From the NCBI RefSeq assembly GCF_041521385.1, contig NZ_CP168006.1, positions 1,374,769 through 1,438,768 on the forward strand: a stretch of DNA of 64,000 nt. Direction: 5' to 3'. The stretch is from Alcaligenes faecalis (GTDB lineage Bacteria > Pseudomonadota > Gammaproteobacteria > Burkholderiales > Burkholderiaceae_B). Below are positions 35,002 through 44,813 of the stretch, piece after piece. The translations under genes and the position numbers were made by a program. How positions within the stretch are numbered: the stretch's first letter is position 1; each line of letters begins with the position of its first letter. The notes under the pieces are model-generated. The model did not search any database, was not told the origin of the DNA, and worked only from the letters and a program-made list of their open reading frames with translations.

Positions 35002-35848
35002 CACGGCCTTTCCCCACCCGGCGCAGCGGCCAGAAAAACCGCCCGCCGGTTCTGCTCTGCCCCCCAAAAGTGCCTTGACTGTCCGGCCCGAAAGCTTGCC
35101 GGAAGGCGTGCAATGGCAGCAGGTGCAGCTGGATGGCCACACCATTGGCTATCAGCTCAAACGCTCCCGCCGCCGTACCCTGGGCCTGACCATCAACGAC
35201 AGTGGCCTGACCGTTGCCCTGCCCTCCTGGGTCAAGATCAGTCAGGCAGAACAAGTGCTGCACAGCAAAAGCGCCTGGATCCTGCGCAAGCTGCGCGAAT
35301 ACCAGCAACGTCGCGAACAACTGGCCTTGCAAAGCCTGCAATGGGTTGATGGCGATACCCTGCCCTTTATGGGGGTGCCCATCCGCCTTAGCCTGAACCC
35401 GCAGATTCAGCAGGTATTTTTCGACGGACAGCCCGGCCAGGTTCAACGAGGTCAAGGCCTGTCACTACCTCTGCCCGTCGGTGCCGAACCACAGCGGGTT
35501 CAGGAGCTGACCCAGGCCTGGCTGCAGAAACAGGCCAAACAGTGGTTTGAACAGCGGCTGCAACACTATCTGAACCTGTCGGGTTTGAGTGCCAGCAAAT
35601 TACGGCTGGCTGCGCCTGCCAAACGCTGGGGGTCCTGCAACAGTGACGGCACGATTATGCTGAACTGGCGCCTGATACACTTTCACCCATCCATCATTGA
35701 TTACGTCGTCGCTCACGAGGTCGCGCATCTGCAAGAGATGAATCACGGCCCACGTTTCTGGGCCTTGGTCGAAACGCTCTACCCTGATTTTGTCAATGCG
35801 CGTAATCAGTTACGACAATATGATCCAGGCACCCTGCCCCTGCTTTAA
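34967..35848 (+). CDS. YgjP-like (DUF45/M48-type) zinc metallopeptidase
   Basis: A 293-residue protein of the YgjP/WLM-like group. The C-terminal half carries HEVAH at residues 250-254 followed by H260 in EMNHGPRFW, a zinc site with three histidines and the catalytic E251. The preceding KRWGSCNSDGTIMLNWRL is the family's other signature. Residues 1-35 are proline-rich and variable. Probably cytoplasmic. Function unknown in detail; such genes occur next to restriction systems in some bacteria, but here the gene belongs to the glyQS operon. Confidence 0.85.
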   Translation: MTVPPQLALFPDTAFPHPAQRPEKPPAGSALPPKSALTVRPESLPEGVQWQQVQLDGHTIGYQLKRSRRRTLGLTINDSGLTVALPSWVKISQAEQVLHSKSAWILRKLREYQQRREQLALQSLQWVDGDTLPFMGVPIRLSLNPQIQQVFFDGQPGQVQRGQGLSLPLPVGAEPQRVQELTQAWLQKQAKQWFEQRLQHYLNLSGLSASKLRLAAPAKRWGSCNSDGTIMLNWRLIHFHPSIIDYVVAHEVAHLQEMNHGPRFWALVETLYPDFVNARNQLRQYDPGTLPLL

Positions 35849-35877
35849 GGCAGGTTGAACTCTAGGAGCTCTACCTT

Positions 35878-36273
35878 ATGCGTATCCTGCACACCATGCT
35901 GCGTGTCGGCAATCTGGACCGTTCTCTGGCCTTTTACACCGAAGTGCTGGGCATGAAATTGCTGCGCCAATCCGACTACCCGGATGGCCGCTTCACCCTG
36001 GCTTTCGTGGGCTATCAGGACGAGTCCGAAGCCGCCGTGCTGGAACTGACCCACAACTGGGACACTCCCTCGTATGATCTGGGCGATGGCTATGGTCATA
36101 TCGCTCTGGAAGTGCCTGATGCCTACAAAGCCTGTGAGGACATCAAGGCCCGCGGCGGCAAGGTCGTACGTGAAGCCGGCCCCATGAAGCACGGCACCAC
36201 CGTGATTGCGTTTGTGGAAGATCCAGACGGCTACAAGATTGAACTGATCCAGGCCAAAGGGCGCGTGGATTAA
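35878..36273 (+). CDS. gloA: Lactoylglutathione lyase (glyoxalase I)
   Basis: A 131-residue metalloenzyme converting the methylglyoxal-glutathione hemithioacetal into S-lactoylglutathione. The four metal ligands are all at the positions known for the nickel-dependent E. coli enzyme: H5, E56, H74 and E122. Two beta-alpha-beta-beta-beta modules are seen. RBS AGGAG 9 bases before the ATG. Last gene of the glyQS operon, followed by a 9-bp hairpin. Confidence 0.95.
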   Translation: MRILHTMLRVGNLDRSLAFYTEVLGMKLLRQSDYPDGRFTLAFVGYQDESEAAVLELTHNWDTPSYDLGDGYGHIALEVPDAYKACEDIKARGGKVVREAGPMKHGTTVIAFVEDPDGYKIELIQAKGRVD

Positions 36274-36752
36274 GGCAGACGAAACCAGCTACACGCTGAA
36301 CACCCCCCCAAGGATTGGACATCACCCCTTGGGGGATCATGGTGAACCATGAACAAGCACTGAAGCGCCCGAAAACACAACCAGACTTACCTGGGCCCTT
36401 AAAGCAGACAACTGCAGCAGCAGAGAGTCCCCTTTGGGGCTACGTGAGCAATGGTGAACTCACTGCCACCAAAAGTGACCATGCAGCCTGACACCCAAGA
36501 CGCTGCTACTTTGCCGACTCCTTCACGCTTTTTGCACCTGAAAACGTGCCATCTCGAATCATCCATTTGAATAAAAACGATTCGCTTCATTCCCTATTCT
36601 GTCATTTCAACGTCAAGCCCCGAATACACGTCGCCAAATCATGGTTTGCGACTATTTGTGCTGCCTCCCTTACATACCGTAGCCGTTAAAATCCGCCTGG
36701 ATTCTGCGACAATCTAGCTTGGCTTGTCCCTGCCCTGTTTACTGCCAACACT
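36274..36752. other. Intergenic region between gloA and the SpmAB-like gene
   Basis: It starts with a 9-bp hairpin CCCCCAAGG / CCTTGGGGG (36305-36335), a likely end of the glyQS-gloA transcript although no T-run follows. One 63-codon minus-strand frame (36399-36590) lacks a properly spaced ribosome-binding site and recognisable sequence, so it is not called. The last 100 bases presumably hold the promoter of the downstream gene. Confidence 0.45.
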
Positions 36753-37982
36753 ATGCTCAATACTCTTTGGCTGTTTTTCTTCCTGATTGCCGCCGTCAGC
36801 GGTTTGTACCAGTGGCTGGTAGGGGGAAATAGCGAAATTTTTGCACAGATGGTGCGCAGCCTGTTTGATATGGCTGCCCTGTCCGTACAACTGATGCTGC
36901 TGCTTTTTGGCACGCTCACCCTGTGGCTGGGTTTCTTGAAGATTGCCGAGAAGGCTGGGCTGATCGATACCCTGGCCCGCTGGCTGGGACCGCTATTTAG
37001 CCGCCTGATGCCCGGCGTACCCGCCGGTCACCCCGCTTTGGGGCTGATCACCCTGAACTTCGCGGCCAATGGCCTGGGCCTGGACAATGCGGCCACACCC
37101 ATCGGTTTACGGGCCATGAAGTCACTGCAAACACTGAACCCGCATCCGGACACCGCTACCAACGCCCAAATCCTGTTTCTGGTGCTCAATACCTCCTCAC
37201 TGACGCTGATTCCCATCAGTATCTTCATGTACCGGGCCCAACAAGGGGCGCCTGATCCCACAATGGTATTTCTGCCCATTCTGTTGGCCACCACCGCCTC
37301 CTCGTTGGCCGGACTGCTCAGCGTGGCCCTGGTACAGCGCCTGCGTCTGCTTGATCCAGTGCTGATGGTATGGTTCGGCATGTTTGCGTTGATCCTGGGC
37401 TCCTTCATGGCCTTGCTGGCCACGCTCAGTGCGGCGGCCATCCAGTCTCTGTCCTCACTGCTGGGCAACCTGACCTTGCTATCCATCATCTGGCTATTCC
37501 TGCTGATGGGTTGGCGCCGCAGGATTCCTTTGTATGAAACCTTTGTAGAAGGTGCCAAAGAAGGCTTTGGCGTTGCCAAGGATTTACTGCCTTATCTCGT
37601 TGCCATGTTGTGTGCTGTGGGCATACTGCGCAGCTCTGGCGCCCTGGATATCGTGTTGGACATGATCCGCTGGCTGGTCAACCTGATCGGACTGGATACG
37701 CGTTTTATTGATGCTTTGCCAACAGCCCTGGTAAAACCCTTCTCGGCTGGTGCCGCCCGTGCCCTCTTGATCGAAACCATGCAGCATCATGGTGTGGACA
37801 GCTTCCCGGCACTGCTGGGGGCAACGGTACAAGGCAGCACCGAGACCACGTTCTATGTGCTGGCCGTGTATTTTGGGGCAGTCGGCATACAACGGGCCCG
37901 ACACGCGGTTTCCTGCGCCTTGATTGCCGATCTGGCCGGCGTACTGGCCGCCATCGCCGTTTGTTATTGGTTCTTCGGCTAG
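36753..37982 (+). CDS. Fused SpmA-SpmB-like (spore maturation / Gate domain) membrane protein
   Basis: A 409-residue inner-membrane protein. The N-terminal half (about 1-200) resembles spore maturation protein A, with LNFAANGLGLDNAATPIGLRAM split across residues 95-116. The C-terminal half (about 215-409) resembles SpmB, with FVEGAKEGFGVAKDLLPYLVAML and GSTETTFYVLAVYFG. Both are nucleoside-recognition 'Gate' domains found in transporters. In Bacillus the two are separate proteins needed for spore core dehydration; here they are one chain in a non-sporing Gram-negative. The role is unknown, probably transport of a small solute. Monocistronic. Confidence 0.85.
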   Translation: MLNTLWLFFFLIAAVSGLYQWLVGGNSEIFAQMVRSLFDMAALSVQLMLLLFGTLTLWLGFLKIAEKAGLIDTLARWLGPLFSRLMPGVPAGHPALGLITLNFAANGLGLDNAATPIGLRAMKSLQTLNPHPDTATNAQILFLVLNTSSLTLIPISIFMYRAQQGAPDPTMVFLPILLATTASSLAGLLSVALVQRLRLLDPVLMVWFGMFALILGSFMALLATLSAAAIQSLSSLLGNLTLLSIIWLFLLMGWRRRIPLYETFVEGAKEGFGVAKDLLPYLVAMLCAVGILRSSGALDIVLDMIRWLVNLIGLDTRFIDALPTALVKPFSAGAARALLIETMQHHGVDSFPALLGATVQGSTETTFYVLAVYFGAVGIQRARHAVSCALIADLAGVLAAIAVCYWFFG

Positions 37983-38083
37983 GAGCCTGGGGCTCGACGT
38001 AAAGGCAAGAGGCTTTGCCCCAGCAGACTCAGCCAAGCAGGGTTGATGACTTCAATGACGAATGGCCTTCACATGGCCCACCA

Positions 38084-38128
38084 TGAAAAACACCCCAAAA
38101 CGGGATCCAGGTCCAATTGTTGGGGTGT
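38084..38128 (-). terminator. Rho-independent terminator after rsmA
   Basis: On the minus strand ACACCCCAA / TTGGGGTGT (9 bp, 21-base loop, 38090-38128) is followed by TTTTTC, 33 bases past the rsmA stop. A second weaker inverted repeat CTGGGGC/GCCCCAG at about 37985-38022 may serve the convergent SpmAB-like gene. Confidence 0.75.
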
Positions 38129-38160
38129 CATTCATTACGACGCTCTTTCTATCAGGCGGT

Positions 38161-38943
38161 TTATATCACGCCCTTATCCATCAGGTGATCGGCCAGTGCA
38201 ATGTATTGCTCCAAGGACAAGTCGGCCGGACGACTGGTCGGCGCAATGTCCAGGGCCTGCCAATCAATATGCGGTGTCCAGTCACCCAGGCCGCCACGCA
38301 ACATCTTGCGCTTTTGGGCGAATGCGCGAGCCACAACTTGGCTGAATACCTTTGCATCACGAGCCTGGACACGGTCAGCAGGCAAAGGCACCATGCGCAC
38401 CACGGCCGACACCACTCGCGGCGGCGGGTTGAAGGCCTCGGGCGGCACTTCAAACAGCTTGGTCATGCGATAGCGTGCCTGCAACATCACCGACAGTCGG
38501 CTGTAATCCGAGGAGCCGGGTTTGGCGACCATGCGATCGATCACTTCCCGTTGCAGCATGAAATGCTGGTCTACCACGGCATCGGCGTAGTCCAGCAGAT
38601 GAAACAGCAAAGGACTGGAAATGTTGTAAGGCAGATTGCCCACAATACGTAGATTCGGGCCCAAGGCACCGAAGTCCACGCTCAAGGCATCAGCCTCAAT
38701 GATTTCCAGCTTGTCGGGCGAATAATGATGACGCAAGCGGGCGGCAAGATCACGGTCAATCTCGACCACGCGCAAGCGTTCCAGCGCCTGCGTCAGTGGT
38801 CGGGTCAGCGCCGAGAGGCCCGGACCAATTTCCACCATATTATCGACTGGCCGAGGGCCAATCGCACGGATGATCTGGTCAATGATGGCCTCATCTTCCA
38901 GAAAGTTCTGTCCAAAGCGTTTGCGCGCCTGATGCTGGGCCAT
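38161..38943 (-). CDS. rsmA: 16S rRNA (adenine1518/1519-N6)-dimethyltransferase RsmA (KsgA)
   Basis: A 260-residue SAM-dependent methyltransferase that dimethylates two adjacent adenines in 16S rRNA as a late ribosome-assembly check. N-terminal [17 protein letters not shown] motif [11 protein letters not shown], catalytic [11 protein letters not shown] and [14 protein letters not shown] are all present. It starts 8 bp after surA in the lptD-surA-rsmA operon; pdxA, often between surA and rsmA in gammaproteobacteria, is missing. Confidence 0.95.
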   Translation of the reverse strand: MAQHQARKRFGQNFLEDEAIIDQIIRAIGPRPVDNMVEIGPGLSALTRPLTQALERLRVVEIDRDLAARLRHHYSPDKLEIIEADALSVDFGALGPNLRIVGNLPYNISSPLLFHLLDYADAVVDQHFMLQREVIDRMVAKPGSSDYSRLSVMLQARYRMTKLFEVPPEAFNPPPRVVSAVVRMVPLPADRVQARDAKVFSQVVARAFAQKRKMLRGGLGDWTPHIDWQALDIAPTSRPADLSLEQYIALADHLMDKGVI

Positions 38944-38951
38944 ACCTGTCC

Positions 38952-40394
38952 TTAGCGACGGCGGGTGCTGGACTCGGGGTCCAAACGGTTATCAATGTAA
39001 GCACGGCCACGCAAGCTGTTCAGCCAGTCTTCAAAAGCAGGCTCAGCGCGCTGCTGGAACAGGGCCTGACGAGCCTGCATACGCTTGTACTCGTTTTCCA
39101 TATTACGAGTACGACGCTCGATAACCTGGATCAGGTGCCAGCCAAACTGGGACTCCACCACAGCGCTATCACTGCCTGGTTGCAGCTTGTCCATGGCCTG
39201 CTCGAACGGAGGTACTGTCTCGCCGGGCGAGAGCCAACCCAGATCACCTCCCTGTGGCGCACTGCTGTCTTCCGAGTAACGCTTGGCCAGATCCTGGAAG
39301 GACTCACCGTTGCGCAAACGTACTTGCAATTGCTCAATACGCTGACGAGCCTGCTCGGAAGTCATGACCTTGGAGAGCTTGACCAGAATATGGCGCGCAT
39401 GAGTCTGGGTCACCATCATGGGGCCCGACTGAGCCGATGCTGCACTGGCCACGGGCGAGGTATTGCCTGGGGCAGCACCGCCACGCTCCAGCACCTTCAG
39501 AATATGAAAACCTTGACCACTACGGATCAGGTCGGAAACCTGGCCGGGCGCCAGGTTATGAACAGCTTGTGCAAACAAATCAGGCCAGTCGGACAGGGAA
39601 CGAGCTCCCATCACACCACCACTCAGCGCCTCCTGACCGTCCGAGCTGGATGCTGCCAAACCGGCAAAGTCTGCACCCGAGCGAACCTGGGCCAACAGGC
39701 CTTCGGCTTTAGACCGCAAACGAGCCTCTTCACTGGCGTTCGCGCCTTCAGGCACCCGCACCAGAATCTGCGCCAGGGCAACGGGCGCATTTTGGCTTTG
39801 TGCCGCGGACTGCCCCAGATTACCCAAGCCCGCACCACCTTGAGAGCGCAGATAGATATCAATATCGGCATCCGTAATATTGATGCTGCTGTCGACTGCG
39901 CGCATACGCAACTGATCAAGCAGAATTTCCTGCTTCAAGTTGGCACGATACTGTTCCCAACTAATGCCATTTTTTTCGATTTCAGCACGCAACTGGGCCT
40001 CAGTCATATTGTTGCGCGAGGAAATCATGCGTATGCCTTCATCCACCTGCTGGGGGCCAACGGAAATACCCATGGCACGCGCTTCCTGCTGCTCCAGACG
40101 CTCGTTGATCAGGCGTTGTAAAACCTGTTTGCGCAACACGTCTTGCTCAGGAGTAGGGATTTTTTGGCGCTTGAGCTGTTCCAGCACTTGGGTCGCTTCC
40201 AGGTCAACTTGACGCAAGGTAATGACCTCGTCATTGACCACGGCAGCAATACCATCCACAAATTGGGAGCCAGCAGCAGGTGCCGCCTTGTTTGTAGCGG
40301 GCTGGGATTGCGCCTGAGCCATGTGAGCCGTGCCCAGCCCCATGACGGCCATCAAAGCCAATGACAGGCTGCGGTTTTTCAAGCTGAAACGCAT
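38952..40394 (-). CDS. surA: Periplasmic chaperone and peptidyl-prolyl isomerase SurA
   Basis: A 480-residue periplasmic protein assisting folding of outer-membrane proteins, including LptD encoded just upstream. The signal peptide is about residues 1-28 ([11 protein letters not shown]). The N-terminal chaperone domain contains [18 protein letters not shown]. Two parvulin domains follow (about 210-310 and 335-440), the second with [10 protein letters not shown] and [16 protein letters not shown]. Three ATG codons lie within 19 bases; I chose 40394 because a GAGAGG sequence precedes it by ten bases, but 40403 or 40412 are possible. The gene begins at the lptD stop. Confidence 0.93.
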   Translation of the reverse strand: MRFSLKNRSLSLALMAVMGLGTAHMAQAQSQPATNKAAPAAGSQFVDGIAAVVNDEVITLRQVDLEATQVLEQLKRQKIPTPEQDVLRKQVLQRLINERLEQQEARAMGISVGPQQVDEGIRMISSRNNMTEAQLRAEIEKNGISWEQYRANLKQEILLDQLRMRAVDSSINITDADIDIYLRSQGGAGLGNLGQSAAQSQNAPVALAQILVRVPEGANASEEARLRSKAEGLLAQVRSGADFAGLAASSSDGQEALSGGVMGARSLSDWPDLFAQAVHNLAPGQVSDLIRSGQGFHILKVLERGGAAPGNTSPVASAASAQSGPMMVTQTHARHILVKLSKVMTSEQARQRIEQLQVRLRNGESFQDLAKRYSEDSSAPQGGDLGWLSPGETVPPFEQAMDKLQPGSDSAVVESQFGWHLIQVIERRTRNMENEYKRMQARQALFQQRAEPAFEDWLNSLRGRAYIDNRLDPESSTRRR

Positions 40395-40395
40395 A

Positions 40396-42753
40396 TTATT
40401 CATACCTCTCATGAATCATTTTTTCCTGTACGGGGTCCGAGATAGGTTCATAGCCAATCACGCGATCTCGCAACATTTTAATAGGGTCGTTGCCAATGCC
40501 GCCCAAACCGGACAACTCCAGTTGGAAGAACATGGCTTTATTGGTTTCCTTAGCCGAAACCGCATAGCGTTGCAGAACCACTCGCGCCGCCCAGCAGCAA
40601 TCACCTTTGTACTCCAGGCCCACCACCGTTTGTGTACCACGGCTTTCCTGGATGGAGTAATCATAACGTCCCACCGCATACAGCTTGTTGCTCAAGGGCC
40701 ATTGGCCCATCATGGAGACGTACTCCTTGCCACGATGATCTTCATCAGTAGGCGTAAAAGTAGGATCCACAACCTGACGCGGGTCACGCTCATAACGATA
40801 GTTCACGCCCAATGTCGCCAGGCGTTTGGGACGCCAGCGGATACCGGAAGCCAAACGGTTGCGGCGTTTTTCGTCCGGGTTGAACTGTGCATCGAAATTG
40901 ACCGAGAACGTATTGGTCAAGGCGGCGCTGGCACCGACCAGATAGTCGGAACGCGTGCTGGTACGCGCCTTTTCATCACCCAAGGTGACGGTTTGTTTGT
41001 CGAAATACAAACGTTGAGCAGCCTGTAGAACCAGGCGTTCATAGCCCGTGTCGGCATCCAGCCAGCGGGAAGTCACCCCCACCGTCACCTGATTCGCATT
41101 GGAAATACGGTCCCAGCCGCCAGAGAAAATATTTTCGCTGAAAGCCTGGGCAAAGTTGAAACTGGCCAGACTGGTGTCGTACAAGGGCAGCGAAGACTGG
41201 TCGCGATAAGGTACATACAAATAGTACACACGCGGCTCCAAAGTCTGAATGGAGTTACTGCCAAACAAGGTGGTGTCGCGCTCGAAAGTCATGCCCGTAT
41301 CCAGAGACAGGATAGGTAGCACGCGACTTTGCGTACGAGAGCGGCCTGCATACCTGGCCATATTGGGGTCACCCACATACCAGTCTGTCTGGTATTGGCT
41401 CATGTGCAAGCCTGCTTTGGGCGTGATGTACCAACCAGGACGAATGACAGGATAAGCCACCGTTGTATAAGACGAAAAACGCGTGCCATCTGGGGCCAGA
41501 CGCGTGCTGCGCATAGAGTCGAACTCGCTCAGGTTACCGCTGTAGAACGGCAAGCGGAAACGGGTCGCGTAGTTATCGCTGACCACATCAAAACCGCCCC
41601 AGTTATAACGGGATGCCCCCAAATACCATTCAGGCAATTTGTCGTATTGCGGTTGGCGGTACGAGGTAGAGGAGTCCTGCAGGGTCTGATAGCGCGTCGC
41701 GCTGACATGAGTGCGGAAATACTTGGAACCGCCCCACCCCAGTGTCACCGTACTGGCCAGATCCTGGATAGTTGAATCATTCAGGCCAAAGCTGCTGAAA
41801 TCACGGAAGTAATCATCATCTGACACCCGACGAATATCGGCATTCAAATAAAAGCTGGCAGGCAGGCTTTGGCGATACTGTCCCATGAACAGCCACCGTT
41901 TGTAGCCCAGCTCCTTGTCATCAGGCAGGTAGTTACCCGTTAGCTCTCCGGAGAAGCTGTCACCCAGGTAACGAAACTCACCACCCAGCATGGCACCGCG
42001 CTTGCTCATGAAGCGAGGTGTCAGGGTGGCATCGTAATTCGGAGCCAGGTTCAAGTAATACGGCACGCTCAGGTCCAGACCACCACGTGAGGTCATGCCG
42101 TAGGTAGGCAAGAGAAAACCCGACTTGCGCTCTTTACGCAGCGGGAAAGTCAGGTAGGGGGAGTACAGCAGGGGGACACCCTTGAAGTACAGAACGCCAT
42201 TACGCGCCACCCCTTCGTTTTCCTTGGAATACAGATCGACCTTGGACGACTGGATATACCAGGCCGGCTCGGGGCACGGGCAACCCGAATAATTCACGTC
42301 AGACAGACGCATATGATTGGAGCTGAGAATATCGGCCTGCGTCGCCGTCCCCCTGCCACCCGTGGCCCCCAGCCAGAACTCCGGGGAGGACATGCGTCCG
42401 GTATCTGCATTCAGGTTGTAATCAAATTCCTGGCTGCGCACCAACGCGCCGTCACGCATGATCAAGCCGTTGCCACGTACTTGCACCTGGCCGGTTTTTT
42501 CCTGATAGTCGATCCGGTCGCCTTTGACCACAGAGTCAATGCGCCGAACCTGAGCACCGCCTTCCAGACGCAAGGTGCCGTCCTGCAGCGTTTTCATCTG
42601 GTCGCCTATTAAATAGACAGCCATGTCCTCTTCCTGGAGTTTGCGCACTTGCAAACCGGGGGACGTCTTTAAAGACGGACGCACGGACGACTCTGCCTGG
42701 GCGACCCCCATGCCTGTCATCATCAACACGATATACCACGCCGCAACTCGCAC
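40396..42753 (-). CDS. lptD: LPS-assembly protein LptD
   Basis: A 785-residue outer-membrane beta-barrel that, with LptE, inserts LPS into the outer leaflet. A signal peptide (about 1-20, ending VAQA) is followed by the periplasmic jellyroll (about 50-210, with DRIDYQEKTGQVQVRGN) and a long barrel with alternating aromatic strands. Cysteines at CPCP in the jellyroll and a CC pair in YKGDCCW near the C-terminus could form the inter-domain disulfides needed for function in E. coli LptD. GTG start with GGAGG ten bases upstream. Divergent from amgK. Confidence 0.93.
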   Translation of the reverse strand: MRVAAWYIVLMMTGMGVAQAESSVRPSLKTSPGLQVRKLQEEDMAVYLIGDQMKTLQDGTLRLEGGAQVRRIDSVVKGDRIDYQEKTGQVQVRGNGLIMRDGALVRSQEFDYNLNADTGRMSSPEFWLGATGGRGTATQADILSSNHMRLSDVNYSGCPCPEPAWYIQSSKVDLYSKENEGVARNGVLYFKGVPLLYSPYLTFPLRKERKSGFLLPTYGMTSRGGLDLSVPYYLNLAPNYDATLTPRFMSKRGAMLGGEFRYLGDSFSGELTGNYLPDDKELGYKRWLFMGQYRQSLPASFYLNADIRRVSDDDYFRDFSSFGLNDSTIQDLASTVTLGWGGSKYFRTHVSATRYQTLQDSSTSYRQPQYDKLPEWYLGASRYNWGGFDVVSDNYATRFRLPFYSGNLSEFDSMRSTRLAPDGTRFSSYTTVAYPVIRPGWYITPKAGLHMSQYQTDWYVGDPNMARYAGRSRTQSRVLPILSLDTGMTFERDTTLFGSNSIQTLEPRVYYLYVPYRDQSSLPLYDTSLASFNFAQAFSENIFSGGWDRISNANQVTVGVTSRWLDADTGYERLVLQAAQRLYFDKQTVTLGDEKARTSTRSDYLVGASAALTNTFSVNFDAQFNPDEKRRNRLASGIRWRPKRLATLGVNYRYERDPRQVVDPTFTPTDEDHRGKEYVSMMGQWPLSNKLYAVGRYDYSIQESRGTQTVVGLEYKGDCCWAARVVLQRYAVSAKETNKAMFFQLELSGLGGIGNDPIKMLRDRVIGYEPISDPVQEKMIHERYE

Positions 42754-42892
42754 TAAGACTGCGCCTCCAGTTGTGTCCTGCCATTTGTTCGCACCAGATG
42801 AAAAACCCTGGCGACCCGGTATTATAGTTAAGCCTGCCGTTTAGCGGCACTGCTAAACACTAATCCATTACGATCTTCTGCTTCCTTTATTT

Positions 42893-43939
42893 ATGTCTGC
42901 TTCTATTTCTGCCGCTACTGACCCGCGTTTGCAGCAAGCGATCACCTGGTTGAACACCCTGAAATCCCGCTTTGGGCTGGATATCAACAGCCTGCAAATG
43001 GCCTCCAGCGACGCCAGTTTTCGTCGTTACTTTCGCCTTCACGCCCAGGACCGCACGGTCGTTCTGATGGATGCGCCCCCCGCCACGGAAGACTGCAAGC
43101 CCTTTGTCCACGTCACCGAACTGCTGGCACCCACCGGCATTCAGGTACCCGAGATCCTGGCGGCAGACACCGAACAAGGGTTTCTGCTATTGAGTGACCT
43201 GGGCCAGGACAATTTTCAGAACGCCCTGAAAAAACCCATGCCACAAAGCGAGCTGGACAAACTGTACCGCAGTACGCTGCTGACTTTGGTGAAATTGCAA
43301 CAAGCTGACACCACGGGTTTGCCTGCCTACAACGAACAGCGTCTGCTGGAAGAGCTGCAAGTATTCCCCGAGTGGTACATCCAAAAGCACCGCCAGTTTG
43401 AACTGAACGAAAAAGATCAGGCCATGTTGCACAAAACCTTTGCCGAGCTGGTTCAGGCCAATGTGCAAGGCGCTACGGTACTCGTGCACCGGGATTTTCA
43501 CAGCCCTAATTTGATGATGCCCCTGCCCGGCCAGACAGAGCCCGGCGTCATCGACTACCAGGACGCCTTGGCTGGCCCCATCACGTATGACATTGCCTCG
43601 CTGGTCATGGACGCGCGCGTTACCTGGACTGAGGAGCAGCAACTGGACTGGGCAATTCGCTATTGGCAAGCCGCTATGGAGGCTGGCCTGGATGTCCCCG
43701 CCGATTTCGCTGTCTTTCACCAGCAATACGAATGGATGGGCCTGCAACGCAATCTGCGTATTTTGGGTGTCTTTGCCCGTCTTTCCCTGCGTGACGGCAA
43801 GCATCATTACCTGGACCACATGCCCCGCTTGCTCGGCTATGTACACCAAGTGGCCAGCCGCTATGAAAGCTTCAACGGTTTGCTGCGACTTTTGAACCGT
43901 CTGGAAGGCCGCCAAACTGTTTTAGGCATGACGGTCTGA
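42893..43939 (+). CDS. amgK: N-acetylmuramate/N-acetylglucosamine anomeric kinase AmgK
   Basis: A 348-residue aminoglycoside-phosphotransferase-fold kinase that phosphorylates the anomeric carbon of MurNAc, the first step in shortcut recycling of cell-wall sugars to UDP-MurNAc. The catalytic loop is HRDFHSPNLM (HRD at residues 199-201) and the metal-binding segment is VIDYQDALAGPITYD. The gene ends with a one-base overlap to murU, and the pair faces away from lptD-surA-rsmA, the arrangement known from Pseudomonas. In such bacteria the route bypasses de novo MurA and lowers fosfomycin sensitivity. Confidence 0.9.
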   Translation: MSASISAATDPRLQQAITWLNTLKSRFGLDINSLQMASSDASFRRYFRLHAQDRTVVLMDAPPATEDCKPFVHVTELLAPTGIQVPEILAADTEQGFLLLSDLGQDNFQNALKKPMPQSELDKLYRSTLLTLVKLQQADTTGLPAYNEQRLLEELQVFPEWYIQKHRQFELNEKDQAMLHKTFAELVQANVQGATVLVHRDFHSPNLMMPLPGQTEPGVIDYQDALAGPITYDIASLVMDARVTWTEEQQLDWAIRYWQAAMEAGLDVPADFAVFHQQYEWMGLQRNLRILGVFARLSLRDGKHHYLDHMPRLLGYVHQVASRYESFNGLLRLLNRLEGRQTVLGMTV

Positions 43940-44649
43940 TGCGCGCCATGATACTGGCGGCCGGTCGAGGCGAGCGCATGCGCCCCTTGACCGACACCTG
44001 CCCCAAACCTTTGATTGCGGCCGGCGGCCAGCCACTGATCGTCTGGCACTTGCGTGCGCTGGCCAAAGCGGGCTTTCGTGACATCATCATCAACCACGCC
44101 TGGTTGGGCGAGCAGATTGAATCCACCCTGGGGGACGGCAGCCAATGGGGGCTACGCCTGAGCTACTCGCCAGAAGAATCAGCCCTGGAAACTGCCGGAG
44201 GCATTGCCAAGGCGCTGGATTTTTTTCAAGACCAACCTTTCTTGTTGATGAATGGCGATGTCTGGTGCGACTGGGATCCGGCGCAGGCCTTTGCCATGGC
44301 CGAACGCCTGCAAGCAGGCCCAGAGCAGGCCTGGCTGATCCTGACCCCCAACCCGCCCCACCATCCCGAAGGCGACTTTGGTATGCAGGAAGGACAATCG
44401 CATCTATGCGCCAAAACCCGTGCAGGTGTCCGCAGCGCCACCTTGAGCGGTATAGGAGTCTACAAACCCGAACTCTTCGCACACCTGCCTAAAAATCAAC
44501 CAGCCAAAGCCGCTCCTTTGTTACACACCGCCATTGATCGCCATCAAGTACTAGGCAGCCTGCATCAAGGTTTCTGGATGGATGTGGGCACCCCCGAACG
44601 ATTAAGCCAGCTAAACCAACACTTGGAATCGTTAGCACCCTCACAGTAA
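43939..44649 (+). CDS. murU: N-acetylmuramate alpha-1-phosphate uridylyltransferase MurU
   Basis: A 236-residue nucleotidyltransferase making UDP-MurNAc from MurNAc-1-phosphate. The activation loop AAGRGERMRPLTDTCPKP (residues about 7-24) and the metal aspartate in MNGDVWCDWD are visible. Coupled to amgK by a one-base overlap. No MupP phosphatase gene is nearby, although GmhB-like and other HAD enzymes exist in the window. Confidence 0.9.
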   Translation: MRAMILAAGRGERMRPLTDTCPKPLIAAGGQPLIVWHLRALAKAGFRDIIINHAWLGEQIESTLGDGSQWGLRLSYSPEESALETAGGIAKALDFFQDQPFLLMNGDVWCDWDPAQAFAMAERLQAGPEQAWLILTPNPPHHPEGDFGMQEGQSHLCAKTRAGVRSATLSGIGVYKPELFAHLPKNQPAKAAPLLHTAIDRHQVLGSLHQGFWMDVGTPERLSQLNQHLESLAPSQ

Positions 44650-44813
44650 ACTGATGGTTTGCAGGCTGGTTGGCAGACGTTTCCAAGCACAACAAAGGGC
44701 AACAAAGCCAACTATCCTCGCCTCCTTAGCCCCAATGACGTCTATGCTAATGGGTTTTGTAATCAGGACTTGATTTGTATTGAGTCCCCTGTCTGACAGG
44801 AACGTCTGTTCTC

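Noticed and set aside
36399..36590. 63-codon minus-strand frame in the gloA-SpmAB gap
   Set aside because: The AGGGA motif abuts the ATG with no spacing and the product is cysteine-rich without recognisable sequence.
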